Notes: generated by a model not told the origin, from the sequence alone. A DNA stretch of 64,000 nucleotides from JAJCYL01 sp963664285 (GCA_963664285.2 CAXXNX010000064.1:1-64000), one strand, 5' to 3'; numbered from the stretch's first letter, positions 21,114 through 30,692 are shown. Translations and numbers: made by a program.

Positions 21114-21138
21114 AAAAAAATGTTCTTCCATAAGAACA
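21114..21138 (-). terminator. Reverse-facing intrinsic terminator at the IS1380 right end
   Basis: Read on the minus strand, TGTTCTT-ATGG-AAGAACA is followed by seven T. It faces into the element from the right end and would stop antisense transcription entering the transposase. It is conserved in the other copies that keep this end. Confidence 0.6.
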
Positions 21139-21380
21139 CAATAGAGCTTTGACTGAAAATTGAAAAATTCTAACAAAAAAACGCTCTAATGTCCTTTGAA
21201 ATCCAGAAACCTGGTTGATCTTCAAATTAATACATACACTCCAATCAAAAATAGTTAGCAACCCATTATTAATCCCAAAATTGGTGGCCTATGAATAATG
21301 CGGGTTAAGCTTTCATAAATGACATTTGTCCTGCAATACAAGGAGCTATACATTTGTTGTTCATAAAAAATTGAATCATA

Positions 21381-22205
21381 ATGGATAATCGTAAGTTACT
21401 CCCTTTCGCAGTTGTTGGCTTCATTGCCTTAATAACCATAGTTTACCTCTCCTCAGAGCTCTTTTTCACCATCAGACCGGGCCAGAGAGCAGTAATATTC
21501 AGAAAGTTTAGCAGTGGCCTGGATAAGGAAAACGTGATAACGCCAGGTTTTAATGTGAAAGCTCCATGGAATGAAGTCTATGTTTACGATGTAACAGAAA
21601 ATAAAGCCGAAGAAACAATGGATGTTCTGGACAAAAGTGGCTTATCAGTTTCTGTTGACGTATCCGTCCGTTTTCATCCCATTTACCATAGAATAGGAAA
21701 TATACAGGAGACTTTTGGAGAAGATTATGTGAATAGGCTGGTAATTCCCGAAGTGCGTTCTAGTGTCAGGCAGGTCATGGGTAGATATACAGCAGAAGAG
21801 ATCTATTCGACTAAAAGGTCTGAGGTTGAGACTGCCATCAAAACGGAAACCGCCGCGGTATTGAGTAGTAAAAATAACAATATTGAAATGAAGGCCCTGC
21901 TGATTCGCTCTATTAACCTTCCGGAGAAAATCAAGCAGGCCATTGAGAGCAAACTTCAACAGGAACAGGAGGCGCTCGCTTATCAATTCCGCCTGGACAA
22001 GGAAAAGAGTGAGGCCGAGCGGAAAATTATTGCTGCGGAAGGTGAAGCTATGGCAAACAAGATTGTCAATTCCAGCCTGACTACTAACTTGTTAAGGATG
22101 CGGGGGATTGAGGCTACTCAACAGTTGGCCTCTTCACCAAACTCGAAAGTTGTAGTCATAGGTGGTGGTAAAGACGGATTACCGTTAATCCTGGGAAACA
22201 ATTAA
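21381..22205 (+). CDS. SPFH/prohibitin-family membrane protein
   Basis: The 274-aa protein has one N-terminal transmembrane segment (AVVGFIALITIVYLSSELFF). An SPFH domain follows, starting FTIRPGQRAVIFRKFSSGL and continuing GFNVKAPWNEVYVYDV. A charged coiled coil near 185-225 includes the flotillin-like repeat EAERKIIAAEGEAMANKI. Prohibitin-like proteins form ring scaffolds that modulate membrane proteases. It is intact and reads toward citrate synthase. Confidence 0.88.
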   Translation: MDNRKLLPFAVVGFIALITIVYLSSELFFTIRPGQRAVIFRKFSSGLDKENVITPGFNVKAPWNEVYVYDVTENKAEETMDVLDKSGLSVSVDVSVRFHPIYHRIGNIQETFGEDYVNRLVIPEVRSSVRQVMGRYTAEEIYSTKRSEVETAIKTETAAVLSSKNNNIEMKALLIRSINLPEKIKQAIESKLQQEQEALAYQFRLDKEKSEAERKIIAAEGEAMANKIVNSSLTTNLLRMRGIEATQQLASSPNSKVVVIGGGKDGLPLILGNN

Positions 22206-22208
22206 TGA

Positions 22209-22376
22209 AGGACACCTCTCAAAACGCTACTCGGTCTAAGCATTTACAAGAAACTTCCAATCAACGCAGATGTTCTTCAGCGCAGCATAGCTCTGTGAAG
22301 GTTATCAGACGCAGAGTGGGTGTTTCTCTGTATTGCCCTTAGGGAGGAGATTCGTAAAGGTTTTTAGAGGTGTCCT
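22209..22376. repeat. 168-bp inverted-repeat element (MITE-like)
   Basis: The ends AGGACACCTCTCAAAAC and GTTTTTAGAGGTGTCCT are inverted with 16 of 17 bases matching, enclosing about 134 bases without coding potential. A related single end, GGCACCTCTAAAACCC, lies just after the citrate synthase stop near 23740. No clear target duplication is seen. Confidence 0.5.
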
Positions 22377-22445
22377 ATAGAAAACAGTTAGCTTTTTATT
22401 ATTTTTTCACCCTTAATCCGAAAACTATAAAGCAATAGCATAAAT

Positions 22446-23729
22446 ATGTCCAAAGCTGAAATAAAATTTGATGGCCAAGTGTATGAATTACCTGTCTTTG
22501 AAGGATCTGAGAAAGAAAAAGCCATCGAAATTGGCACGTTAAGAGCGGCATCAGGGTTGGTAACTCTTGACCCTGGCTACAAAAACACAGGCGCCACCAC
22601 CAGTGCAATTACTTTTTTAGATGGTGAAAAAGGTATTTTACGATACCGGGGGTATCCCATAGAACAGCTCGCGGAACAATCTTCATTCCTGGAAGTCGCG
22701 TATCTTTTAATCCATGGGGAACTGCCCTCCAAGGTGGAATATGAAGAGTTTACCACATCGATAGGCAAGCACACCCTAGTTCATGAGGATTTCAAGACCA
22801 TTCTAAATGGTTTTCCATCTACTGCCCACCCCATGGGTGTTTTATCTTCCATGGTTACAGCATTGACCGCCTTTTATCCCGAAGCATTAGATCCTAATCG
22901 TTCATGGGAAGCGGTTAACATGGGCATTATCAGGATTATTGCCAAGATGCCCACATTTGCTGCGTGGGCCTATAAAAATTCCAAAGGTCATCCAGCCATC
23001 TATCCGGACAACAGGCTGGATTATTGCTCCAATTTTTTGAGAATGATGTTTGCCCTTCCATCAGAGGAATATGAGTCGGATCCATTGGTATCCGCATCGC
23101 TTGAAAAATTGCTGATCCTTCATGCGGATCATGAACAAAACTGTTCAACTTCTACGGTGAGGATCGTAGGTTCGTCACAAGCCAGTCTGGCCTCTTCGAT
23201 TTCCGCAGGTATAAGCGCTCTTTGGGGACCATTGCATGGAGGCGCCAACCAGGCGGTTATTGAAATGCTTGAGGCAATAAAAGCAGACGGCGGTGATACC
23301 GCCAAGTATCTCAACAAAGCCAAAGATAAGGATGACACATTCCGATTGATGGGATTTGGTCACCGGGTGTATAAGAATTTTGATCCGCGGGCTAAAATAA
23401 TCAAAAAGGCTGCGGATGATGTGCTAAGTAAACTTGGAGTTGATGATCCCGTTCTGGAAATAGCCAGAGGCCTTGAAGAAGCTGCCCTGGAAGATCCTTA
23501 TTTTGTTGAAAGGAAACTTTACCCCAATGTCGATTTCTATTCAGGTATAATTTACCGGGCCTTAGGAATTCCAACCTCAATGTTTACCGTGATGTTTGCC
23601 TTAGGCAGAATGCCTGGTTGGATAGCTCAATGGAAAGAAATGAGGGAAAATAAAGAGCCTATTGGCAGGCCCAGACAAATATATACCGGAGAAACTGAAA
23701 GAGACTACGTTAATATTGACAAGAGATAG
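22446..23729 (+). CDS. gltA: Citrate synthase (type II)
   Basis: The 427-aa protein condenses acetyl-CoA and oxaloacetate at the entry of the TCA cycle. Motifs include GILRYRGYPIEQLAEQ, the substrate histidine in LWGPLHGGANQAV, the second histidine in MGFGHRVYKNFDPRA and the catalytic aspartate in YPNVDFYSG. Length and the N-terminal domain are typical of the hexameric, NADH-sensitive bacterial type. The gene is undamaged despite the inverted-repeat element 70 bp upstream. Confidence 0.97.
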   Translation: MSKAEIKFDGQVYELPVFEGSEKEKAIEIGTLRAASGLVTLDPGYKNTGATTSAITFLDGEKGILRYRGYPIEQLAEQSSFLEVAYLLIHGELPSKVEYEEFTTSIGKHTLVHEDFKTILNGFPSTAHPMGVLSSMVTALTAFYPEALDPNRSWEAVNMGIIRIIAKMPTFAAWAYKNSKGHPAIYPDNRLDYCSNFLRMMFALPSEEYESDPLVSASLEKLLILHADHEQNCSTSTVRIVGSSQASLASSISAGISALWGPLHGGANQAVIEMLEAIKADGGDTAKYLNKAKDKDDTFRLMGFGHRVYKNFDPRAKIIKKAADDVLSKLGVDDPVLEIARGLEEAALEDPYFVERKLYPNVDFYSGIIYRALGIPTSMFTVMFALGRMPGWIAQWKEMRENKEPIGRPRQIYTGETERDYVNIDKR

Positions 23730-23834
23730 AGGCTTAAGGGCACCTCTAAAACCCTTAAATTTATCATAGAGAAGGGTAGGTTAAATCTGATTGAATTCAG
23801 TATTTTTAGAAATAGATTTGTATTCGTTTTGAAA

Positions 23835-24221
23835 ATGGTAAGTGAGATAACAAAAGGAGTGGAAGTCAGTGTAGAAACTGAATACCAACCGGAATACTCC
23901 AATCCGAGACAATATCATTTTGTCTTCACTTACCGTATCACCATAAAGAATAAAAGCGAATACACTATTCAGCTTTTACGTCGTCATTGGCATATTCATG
24001 ACAGTGCTTTCAAAAACAGAGAAGTTGATGGTAAAGGCGTTGTCGGACAACAGCCCACTTTAGAGCCCGGTCAAACTCACCAATATGTATCAGGATGCAA
24101 CTTAAAGTCCGGTCTCGGGAAAATGTATGGCACTTATCTTATGGAACGAGTATTGGATGGACGCCGGTTCAAAGTGAAAATCCCCGAGTTCACCATGACC
24201 GCTCCCTACCGCCTCAATTAA
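23835..24221 (+). CDS. apaG: ApaG-domain protein (Co2+/Mg2+ efflux-associated)
   Basis: The 128-aa protein begins MVSEITKGVEVSVETEYQPE and contains the conserved ApaG core LLRRHWHIHDS, VDGKGVVGQQPTLEPG and the tail PEFTMTAPYRLN. ApaG is a fibronectin type III-like fold linked to cobalt and magnesium resistance; its mechanism is unclear. An ATG two codons upstream (23829) is an alternative start. It ends one base before the next gene's GTG, so they are probably co-translated. Confidence 0.92.
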   Translation: MVSEITKGVEVSVETEYQPEYSNPRQYHFVFTYRITIKNKSEYTIQLLRRHWHIHDSAFKNREVDGKGVVGQQPTLEPGQTHQYVSGCNLKSGLGKMYGTYLMERVLDGRRFKVKIPEFTMTAPYRLN

Positions 24222-24222
24222 T

Positions 24223-25011
24223 GTGGCCCTCTCTGAGAAGCTAAAATTTTTCGTTCGGTTCATTAAATATTGGTTGACTGCGGTCGATGATCACAGCTTG
24301 CATCCTCCCTTTATTTACCGTTTTTATAAAAAGGTAATTGAGCCTGCGAAAACAGAACCAGTATTCTCCGAAGTTGAGCAACTGAGAAAGGAGTTTCTGA
24401 AAAGACACGAATTTATCGAAATTAATGATCCTGGCACCGGATCGATATTTTCCTCGTCTAATGGCCGAAGAATTTCAGAGATTGCCAGGAATTCTTTTTC
24501 GGGTAAAAAAATTGCCCGTTTGTTATTTCAGTGTGGTCGATATCTGGGTGCAAAAAATATTCTCGAGCTGGGTACGTCATTAGGAATTACAACCCGGTAC
24601 ATGGCCGAGGTAGGAGTGGACACCATGGTTGATACCATTGAGAGTTCAAATAAAATTTATGATTTAGCATCTAACCACTTAAAAGGGAAATGCAATGTAA
24701 AATGCCACTGGGGTGATATTGATGAAGTACTACCCCAATACCTGAAGGATATCTCTCATGTCAACCTAGCCTATTTGGATGCAAATCATACGTTTGATGC
24801 CACGTTGCGTTACACGGAGAAATTATTACCGAAGCTGTTGCCATCTTCCATTATGGTGGTCGGAGACATTCATTGGTCAGAGGGAATGGAGCGTGCCTGG
24901 CATTCACTTATTTCTTTAGAAGAAGTAACCTTAAGTGTTGATTTGTTTCATTGCGGACTCTTGTTCTTTTTACCGATCAGGGAGAAGCAACATTATGTGA
25001 TTTGGTTTTAG
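24223..25011 (+). CDS. Class I SAM-dependent methyltransferase
   Basis: The 262-aa protein has a SAM-binding motif ILELGTSLGITTRYMAEVG near 113-131 and an acidic motif II (DTIESSNKIYDLA). The loop VNLAYLDANHTFDATLRYTEKL resembles O-methyltransferases of the catechol and caffeoyl-CoA type. The substrate is unknown. The GTG start directly abuts apaG. A broken kinase gene starts two bases after the stop, suggesting one transcript. Confidence 0.8.
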   Translation: MALSEKLKFFVRFIKYWLTAVDDHSLHPPFIYRFYKKVIEPAKTEPVFSEVEQLRKEFLKRHEFIEINDPGTGSIFSSSNGRRISEIARNSFSGKKIARLLFQCGRYLGAKNILELGTSLGITTRYMAEVGVDTMVDTIESSNKIYDLASNHLKGKCNVKCHWGDIDEVLPQYLKDISHVNLAYLDANHTFDATLRYTEKLLPKLLPSSIMVVGDIHWSEGMERAWHSLISLEEVTLSVDLFHCGLLFFLPIREKQHYVIWF

Positions 25012-25012
25012 A

Positions 25013-25524
25013 ATGAATGCGATATTCATCTTGATAGGCCCGAAAGGGGCAGGTAAGACATTTATAGGATCATTGATGTCCGAAACATTCAATATCAGGT
25101 TTATAGAAGTTGAAAAATTTTTTAAGGATCTCAAAAGGGATCGGGTATATAACGACTCAAGCCACATTAGTGAGGTTTTATCATGTTGAGGTCTGTTATT
25201 GAAAATACCATCAAAAACGATGACCTAGTATTTGAATCAACGGGGCTGACGGATGAATTTAGAAACTTGTTGGGACATCTTAAGAATAATTACAATGTCA
25301 AATTGATTAATATTAAGGCTCCATTGGTGACATGTATGCAAAGGATAGGGAATAGAGATCAGGAAAATCAAATTCAACTATCAAAAAGTGATATTGAGCT
25401 CATAAATAATGCCTCTGTCAAACGGCTTTTTCCATTTGATTATGTTATAGAAAATACCGGTCTTTCAAGTGAGGAGATTATCAAACTTCTTCAACCCATA
25501 ATTGCAGATGATACTTCAGAATGA
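25013..25524 (+). pseudogene. P-loop (shikimate-kinase-like) nucleoside kinase, one frameshift
   Basis: ATG 25013 reads MNAIFILIGPKGAGKTFIGS with a clear Walker A motif (GPKGAGKT), then EVEKFFKDL. A frameshift near 25180 moves the reading to the frame starting MLRSVIENTIKND. That frame continues VFESTGLTDEFRNLL and LVTCMQRIGNRDQ, a lid-type region, and ends at 25524. The layout fits small phosphotransferases of the shikimate-kinase or adenylylsulfate-kinase kind. Its last codons overlap the DinB gene start. Confidence 0.6.
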
Positions 25525-26188
25525 TGAACTAATTCCAACCTTGCGGGCTCAATTAAAAGCCCAACTCCAATTCATTAGCAAAGAAATTGAGAATACACCG
25601 GTCGATTCATTAAACTTTAAACCTTCAAAGGGAAACTGGAGCGTTCTGGAATGCATTGAACATTTGAACCTGGTATTTGAGTGGTATCTACCCCAACTAA
25701 AAAGGAAGGTTTTAAGGAAAAATATTAAGATGGCCACTAGCTACACTACCGGATTTTTTGGCGACCGAATGGTGAACTCCATGGAACCGAAAGATGGGGA
25801 GATTAAATATCCCATGAAAACCTTCAGGAATATGGAACCCGAACGTTCGAAAAGAAATAAAAAGGATGTCATTGAGCAGTTCAAAACTTACATGAATGAG
25901 TTTGATCAATTTATTGAGACTTCAAAGGATTTTGACCTTGGCAGCATCCGCATTAAATCTGCAATTGGTAATATCTTAAGATTTAAACTTGGGGATTGCT
26001 ATCGGTTTCTTCTGGCCCACAATGAGCGACACCTGTTGCAATGCAAGAAGGTTTTGCGGGTCCTGGCTACTTACTTATCAATAGCCTCAAGACTTAGTTT
26101 TACCTTTCAAGAGTATAGATCGACCCTTCTCCGTAGTTCAATAGGTATAGTTCGTTGTTTTGATCTACTCCGAAAGACGAAATGTTAA
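25508..26188 (+). CDS. DinB-superfamily protein
   Basis: Four-helix DinB-like protein: LRAQLKAQLQFISKEI, the conserved NWSVLECIEHLNLVFEWYLP with a putative metal histidine, and the last-helix motif LAHNERHLLQCKKVLRVL with two more histidines. DinB-like proteins are often thiol-dependent metal enzymes. The natural end is probably soon after KKVLRVL (about 26085). The reading then continues about 35 residues antisense to the next gene, so a small frameshift near the end is likely. Confidence 0.7.
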   Translation: MILQNDELIPTLRAQLKAQLQFISKEIENTPVDSLNFKPSKGNWSVLECIEHLNLVFEWYLPQLKRKVLRKNIKMATSYTTGFFGDRMVNSMEPKDGEIKYPMKTFRNMEPERSKRNKKDVIEQFKTYMNEFDQFIETSKDFDLGSIRIKSAIGNILRFKLGDCYRFLLAHNERHLLQCKKVLRVLATYLSIASRLSFTFQEYRSTLLRSSIGIVRCFDLLRKTKC

Positions 26189-26345
26189 AATCAGTAATGC
26201 TAAAAAGTTCCGGTTCACTATCGGGATTTGAGGTATCAAGGGTCCAAATCCTACCTGAACCGAAATCGCCATAAAAGTAGCGCCCTGATAACTCTGGAAA
26301 TGAGTTGCCCCTGTAAACATAGCCTCCGGTAATTGAGATGCCTAA
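26100..26345 (-). pseudogene. PQQ-dependent sugar dehydrogenase (glucose/sorbosone type), C-terminal fragment
   Basis: The minus strand reads ITGGYVYRGNSFPELSGRYF, then YGDFGSGRIWTLD and NYGEGSIYTLER to a stop at 26100. The GGYVYRG...GRYFYGD block is the C-terminal signature of soluble glucose/sorbosone-type dehydrogenases. The N-terminal part is missing: the sequence is cut by an IS1380 end at 26346. The far flank of that IS copy (60298) belongs to an unrelated serine hydrolase. DNA was therefore lost or rearranged here. Confidence 0.65.
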
Positions 26346-26761
26346 CCCGAAAAATTCATAGTAGACAATAAAAAACAGGCATAAATTGCTTATATTGAGA
26401 TAGTTAGACAACAAAATAAGCAATTAATTTATGCCTGAATATAAGGAAAAAGATACCGTATTTTATCGAGGAAAACAAGCTTTTAAATTTGATTTTTCAG
26501 CATCAGTGATTAGCTCAGACGGAGCGATATTGTTAAGTGAAAAAGTAGAGAGAAAGACTGGTCTATTAAAAAGCTTCGCCGCACTGATTCCTGACTATCG
26601 AAACCCCTTTTTTATCGAATACACTTATGAAGAAATGCTTCGCCAACGGGTGTTTTTAATGATGCAGGGCTATCAGGATTGCAATGACGAACAAAAACTC
26701 CGAGAGGATCCGGTGATCCGTAAAGTACTAGATAGCGGATTATGCTCCCAGCCTACTTTAA
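26346..26761 (+). mobile_element. IS1380 recipient copy, left part (interrupted by the composite transposon)
   Basis: This is the first 416 bases of an IS1380 copy, ending at the TTAA inside the transposase gene (CCTACTTTAA). The missing remainder is at 59090-60293 in the same orientation. Together they make 1,620 bp, the size of a whole copy. The outer flank is CTAA instead of TTAA. Confidence 0.9.
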
Positions 26762-27597
26762 CCCGAAAAATTCATAGTAGACAATAAAAAACAGGCATAA
26801 ATTGCTTATATTGAGATAGTTAGACAACAAAATAAGCAATTAATTTATGCCTGAATATAAGGAAAAAGATACCGTATTTTATCGAGGAAAACAAGCTTTT
26901 AAATTTGATTTTTCAGCATCAGCGATTAGCTCAGACGGAGCGATATTGTTAAGTGAAAAAGTAGAGAGAAAGACTGGTCTATTAAAAAGCTTCGCCGCAC
27001 TGATTCCTGACTATCGAAACCCCTTTTTTATCGAATACACTTATGAAGAAATGCCTCGCCAACGGGTGTTTTTAATGATGCAGGGCTATCAGGATTGCAA
27101 TGACGAACAAAAACTCCGAGAGGATCCGGTGATCCGTAAAGTACTAGATAGCGGATTATGTTCCAGCCTACTTTAAGTCGATTTGAAAACAAGGCCGATC
27201 GGAGTCTGATCTACCAGATGAGTCAATGGTTTGTAGACCGTTATGTAGAGGAGTTGAAAGAGAAGACTGGTCAAATCATCATTGATGTAGATGGTACCGA
27301 TGACCCTACTCATGGATCCCAACAACTCAGTTTGTATAATGGCTATTATGGACAGACTATGTACCATGAGTTGTTCTTTAAGGACGGGAACACCGGTCAG
27401 GTCATTTTACCAGTACTACGTCCGGGCAATTGTCACTCCAACAAATGGTTTGTGGCCTTATTGAAAAGGATTGTCATTAAAATCAGAAAAAAACTGCCCT
27501 CAGTAAAGATCCTTATTCGAGCGGATAGTGGCTTTTCAGGAGCATCTTTTTATCGGATAGCTAAGCAGTTTGACCTTCAATTTTGTTTAGGTATTAG

Positions 27598-28672
27598 AGC
27601 TAAGTTCTAATTATAACAGCATTTTGTTTAAATAGCTCATACAGATGATAGGCTTGATCCGTTAATAGCATAGTCAGAAACCATTGTTTCAAAGTTGTTT
27701 TACTCTCTCTTATTTGGTCAGCATAAGCATACCAATTCAGGTAGTTTTGCAAATATTTGGAACTGACACCATTGAATGGGCGTAAGAATGTCCTAAGTTG
27801 AGTGTGAACATTGTTTACTTTTTGCAGATGGATTGTTTTATCATCTCTATCCACATGATCTTTGGCCAATAGCGCTTTGTGCTTTATGGAGGGGTTGTCT
27901 TTGGCAAAAGCCTTATAAGAAGGGTGCTTATCTGTAATCAAGGTTGCACCGTAGGCCAACTTCCCATCCAATGCCTTTGAAATTTCTTCTTTGCTCAGCC
28001 GTTTTGATGCAACAGCTTTAAGGTACTTCTCCCCCTTGCGTTCAACCGCTGTTACTACCTGGACAACTGTGACCTCTTCCTTTCCCATATTCCGTATGAA
28101 ATCGTTTCCCCTCTTTCTTGCTGCCCTATCTAAATTTCGACTGCCCTTGTTGTTAAGTGCCAGTTCCAATTCATCACATTCTACTTCCGAGGATAACTGT
28201 TCGGGAACAAACTCATTTAGTGAACTCAATATCTTATGCCGCCAGTCGAAGCTTGTCTGGATGCTTATTCCGATTTGTTTTGCTATCTTTTTTATCGGCA
28301 TGCCCTGCTCCATGCAGCGCAGATAAGATTGCCATTTTGATTTAAGCTTGATGTCATACAAAGGTGTCCCTGTTGTTTCACTGTACCATCTTTTACATTC
28401 ATTGCACTGATACATCTGCACACCTTTTTGTCTGCCCCTCTTATATACCTTCTCGCTTGTGCAATTTGGACAGGGTTTCTTCTTTCTTTTCTCTGCTATT
28501 TGTTGTTGAGCGGCAATCAATACTTTGCCTTGTAATTCCTGCTCCTGGAGCAACTCATCCAACAATTCGGTTTGGGAACTTATCGGCAATTGTGCAAATA
28601 AATTTTTGATCTCTTGACTTGATATCATATAGCGAAGATAATAATAATTGCTGTGTTATTTAGAACTTAGCC
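27598..28672 (-). mobile_element. IS1595-family element inserted in IS1380 copy C
   Basis: The 1,075-bp element has inverted ends AGCTAAGTTCTAA and TTAGAACTTAGCC and a perfect 8-bp target duplication GGTATTAG (27590-27597 and 28673-28680). The host IS1380 sequence resumes exactly. Eight-base duplications are standard for IS1595. Confidence 0.93.
27600..28628 (-). CDS. IS1595-family (ISXO2-like) transposase
   Basis: The intact 342-aa protein has an N-terminal zinc ribbon, CPNCTSEKVYKRG then YQCNECKRWYSETTGTPLYD, followed by an HTH-like region (MPIKKIAKQIGISIQTSFDW). The DDE/N-type catalytic core starts at SSEVECDELELALNNKG and continues LITDKHPSYKAFA and KVNNVHTQLRTFLRPFNG. The first two acidic residues are clear, and N in VNNVH fits the fourth family position. 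It is the only intact IS1595 transposase here. Confidence 0.9.
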   Translation of the reverse strand: MISSQEIKNLFAQLPISSQTELLDELLQEQELQGKVLIAAQQQIAEKRKKKPCPNCTSEKVYKRGRQKGVQMYQCNECKRWYSETTGTPLYDIKLKSKWQSYLRCMEQGMPIKKIAKQIGISIQTSFDWRHKILSSLNEFVPEQLSSEVECDELELALNNKGSRNLDRAARKRGNDFIRNMGKEEVTVVQVVTAVERKGEKYLKAVASKRLSKEEISKALDGKLAYGATLITDKHPSYKAFAKDNPSIKHKALLAKDHVDRDDKTIHLQKVNNVHTQLRTFLRPFNGVSSKYLQNYLNWYAYADQIRESKTTLKQWFLTMLLTDQAYHLYELFKQNAVIIRT

Positions 28673-29467
28673 GGTATTAGTAGTAATGAAGTTTTAAAGA
28701 CTTTTACCAAACAGACTATCATTGAAGTAAAAAAGGAATATGCTTCAAAAATCATCAAACATCAAGAGTTTGTTGGCCCGTTTACTTACCAGGCCAAAAG
28801 CTGGGATCGTTCTGAAAAGCTGTACGCCAAAGTGGAGTCTACCGGAAAAGGAATGAATGTCCGTTACTTTGTGAGCAACTTTGAAGCGATGACCGCTCAA
28901 CAGATTTACTTTGATTTTTATGTCAAGCGAGGTGATGCCAGTGAAAATCGAATAAAGGAACTCAAAAACATGACTTATTCCGACCGGCTTTCCTGTCATC
29001 GCTACTGGCCAATTTCATGCGTTTAATCATCGCTACCCTCTGTTATGAAATGTTCCGGCAGATTAAATTATTAATTGCCAAAACAAAACACCACTTTGCT
29101 AAACGATGGCAAGTGGACAATATCCGGCTTTACCTGATGAAGGTTGGGGTGTGCCTGAAAGAAAGGAAAAGATCATTGACAATACAATTCTCAAGAGCCT
29201 TTAGAAATCAATACCTGCTGGGCGATTTGCTTACGGTGAACTGACCGATCAGTTAAACAGTTTGGTTTAATCAAAAAAATGTTCTTCCATAAGAACACAA
29301 TAGAGCTTTGACTGAAAATTGAAAAATTCTAACAAAAAAACGCTCTAATGTCCTTTGAAATCCAGAAACCTGGTTGATCTTCAAATTAATACATACACTC
29401 CAATCAAAAATAGTTAGCAACCCATTATTAATCCCAAAATTGGGGGCCTATGAATAATGCGGGTTAA

Positions 29468-30466
29468 GAGACCGGTCCAGACTGTCGATCGTGGCAAAAC
29501 CCTAAGAGTAAATAAAAGTGATTGGACTTACGAAGCCGTTGGCCATGGGCTCAAAGCTCCCAATGGAATCGGATTAGGAGTAGATGGGGAAATATTCGGA
29601 ACTGACAACGAAGGGCACTTTGTTCCTACGAATAAAATGTTCCATGTTCCATCGAATGATTATCGATTCAATGGAAATGAAGAAGTGCTGCATTTGCAGC
29701 ATAAACCCATTCCCAAATTTTACCCTCCGGTTATCTGGATGCCCGAAAATGAGATTTCCAACTCTCCCTCACAACCGCTTTCTCTTAACATGGGGCCCTA
29801 TTATGACAATCAAATGGTAGTAGGAGATATTCACCACGGTGGACTCAAACGAATGTACCTCGAAAAAGTCAATGGAGAATATCAAGGAGTAATTTTTCGC
29901 TTCACTCAGGGATTTGATGCTGGTGTCAATCGAATAAGTTACGGCGTAGATGGGAAGCTCTATATGGCACAAATGGGGGGAAAGGGTGATTTTAGCTGGC
30001 AGGGAGAATGTTGTGGTTTTCAAAGGTTGGAATATAATGGCAATCCCTCTTTAGACATGCTAGCTGTTCGGGCTAAGGCTAATGGAATGGAAATTGAGTT
30101 CACCGAACCCCTCAGAGCGGGAGATGGGGTTTCGCCGGATGATTACAAAATTCAACAATTCTGGTATGAAACTGCAGATGATGCGCCTGAAGGTGGTATC
30201 AAAAATGACATCGAGAATCTTACTGTTAGCTCTGTCAGTTTGTCGGCTGACCGCAAAAGTGTTTTCCTGGAAATTGAAGGAATGAAGAAGGAATGAAGAA
30301 GGAATATGTCATTTATATTAATATCCATACGCCATTCATTAGTGAACGCGGAAATCGGTTATTGTTGGGAGAAGCTTGGTACACGCTTAATCATATTCCC
30401 GAAGTCTCAGGTGAAGTCACTATTCAAAAACATCATCAGCAGGCCAACCTATATTGCGAAAACTAA
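29468..30466 (+). pseudogene. Sugar-dehydrogenase-like protein, C-terminal fragment, frameshifted
   Basis: The reading runs straight out of the IS1380 end, so the N-terminus is missing. It shows propeller-like motifs: GHGLKAPNGIGLGVDGEIFG, TDNEGHFVPTNKMFH, VVGDIHHGGLKRMY and GFDAGVNRISYGVDGKLY. These parallel the C-terminal half of the intact cytochrome c protein at 39324-42356 (for example FRAANGVCLNPDG), so they are probably paralogues. An 11-bp tandem duplication near 30281-30302 shifts the frame at EIEGMKKE. The original would continue YVIYINIHTPFIS and LLLGEAWYTLNHIPE to 30466. Confidence 0.6.
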
Positions 30467-30692
30467 TGGACCGGTTAGGCATGTGCATGATGACAGATGT
30501 CTCGAAGCAGCCATAGTTTTCCATACTGGAAATCAAAGTTCCGCCCACAAATACAATTCGACTATCACCTTTCGATAGTCCAAGTTTATTGACCATCAGC
30601 TTACTGGTCGATAGTTGCGATGAATCTGATCCCTGGCCGCAACTCAGGAGAAGATATGCTATCGAAAAACAAAATAAATGATTTCGCATCAT
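30420..30692 (-). pseudogene. N-terminal fragment of a lipoprotein (SGNH/PVC-type dehydrogenase-associated domain)
   Basis: The reading starts MMRNHLFCFSIAYLLLSCGQ, a lipoprotein signal with cysteine at position 18. It continues GDSRIVFVGGTLISSMENYG and RSISFRNIGWPADDV, and stops soon after. The block IVFxGxxxxxxMxxxGxFE...FRNxGWxxD is found at the N-terminus of large GDSL-like proteins fused to PVC-type haem-binding dehydrogenases. Only about 80 residues remain, and the 3' end overlaps the tail of the convergent gene, so the rest was deleted. Confidence 0.5.

Larger units (their letters stand above)
19684..21304 (+). mobile_element. IS1380-family element, copy B (intact)
   Basis: This 1,621-bp copy has outer ends CCCGAAAAATTCATAG and CTATGAATAATGCGGG and duplicated TTAA at 19680-19683 and 21305-21308. 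TTAA targeting and C-rich short ends are features of IS1380. The transposase is intact. I use this as the reference copy. Confidence 0.95.
19552..21353 (-). pseudogene. Small unknown protein gene split by IS1380 copy B
   Basis: If the IS1380 copy (19684-21304) and one TTAA are removed, the minus strand gives an unbroken 58-residue reading. It runs from ATG 21353 (MYSSLYCRTNVIYESLRL) through the junction to FGTKNYCQSPINVPINSF and TGA at 19552-19554. The frame is kept exactly across the TTAA, which supports a real gene. I do not recognise the family. Confidence 0.35.
26762..29463 (+). mobile_element. IS1380 copy C (left end of the composite), itself interrupted by an IS1595-like element
   Basis: Outer end CCCGAAAAATTC at 26762, inner end CGGG at 29460-29463, then TTAA. 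The transposase reading (26847-29244) is broken by a missing C near 27163, by the IS1595-like insertion and by a missing G near 29007. Without the insertion and its duplicated 8 bases the length is 1,619 bp. The missing G is shared with the copies at 57466-59085 and 59090-60293. Confidence 0.88.
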
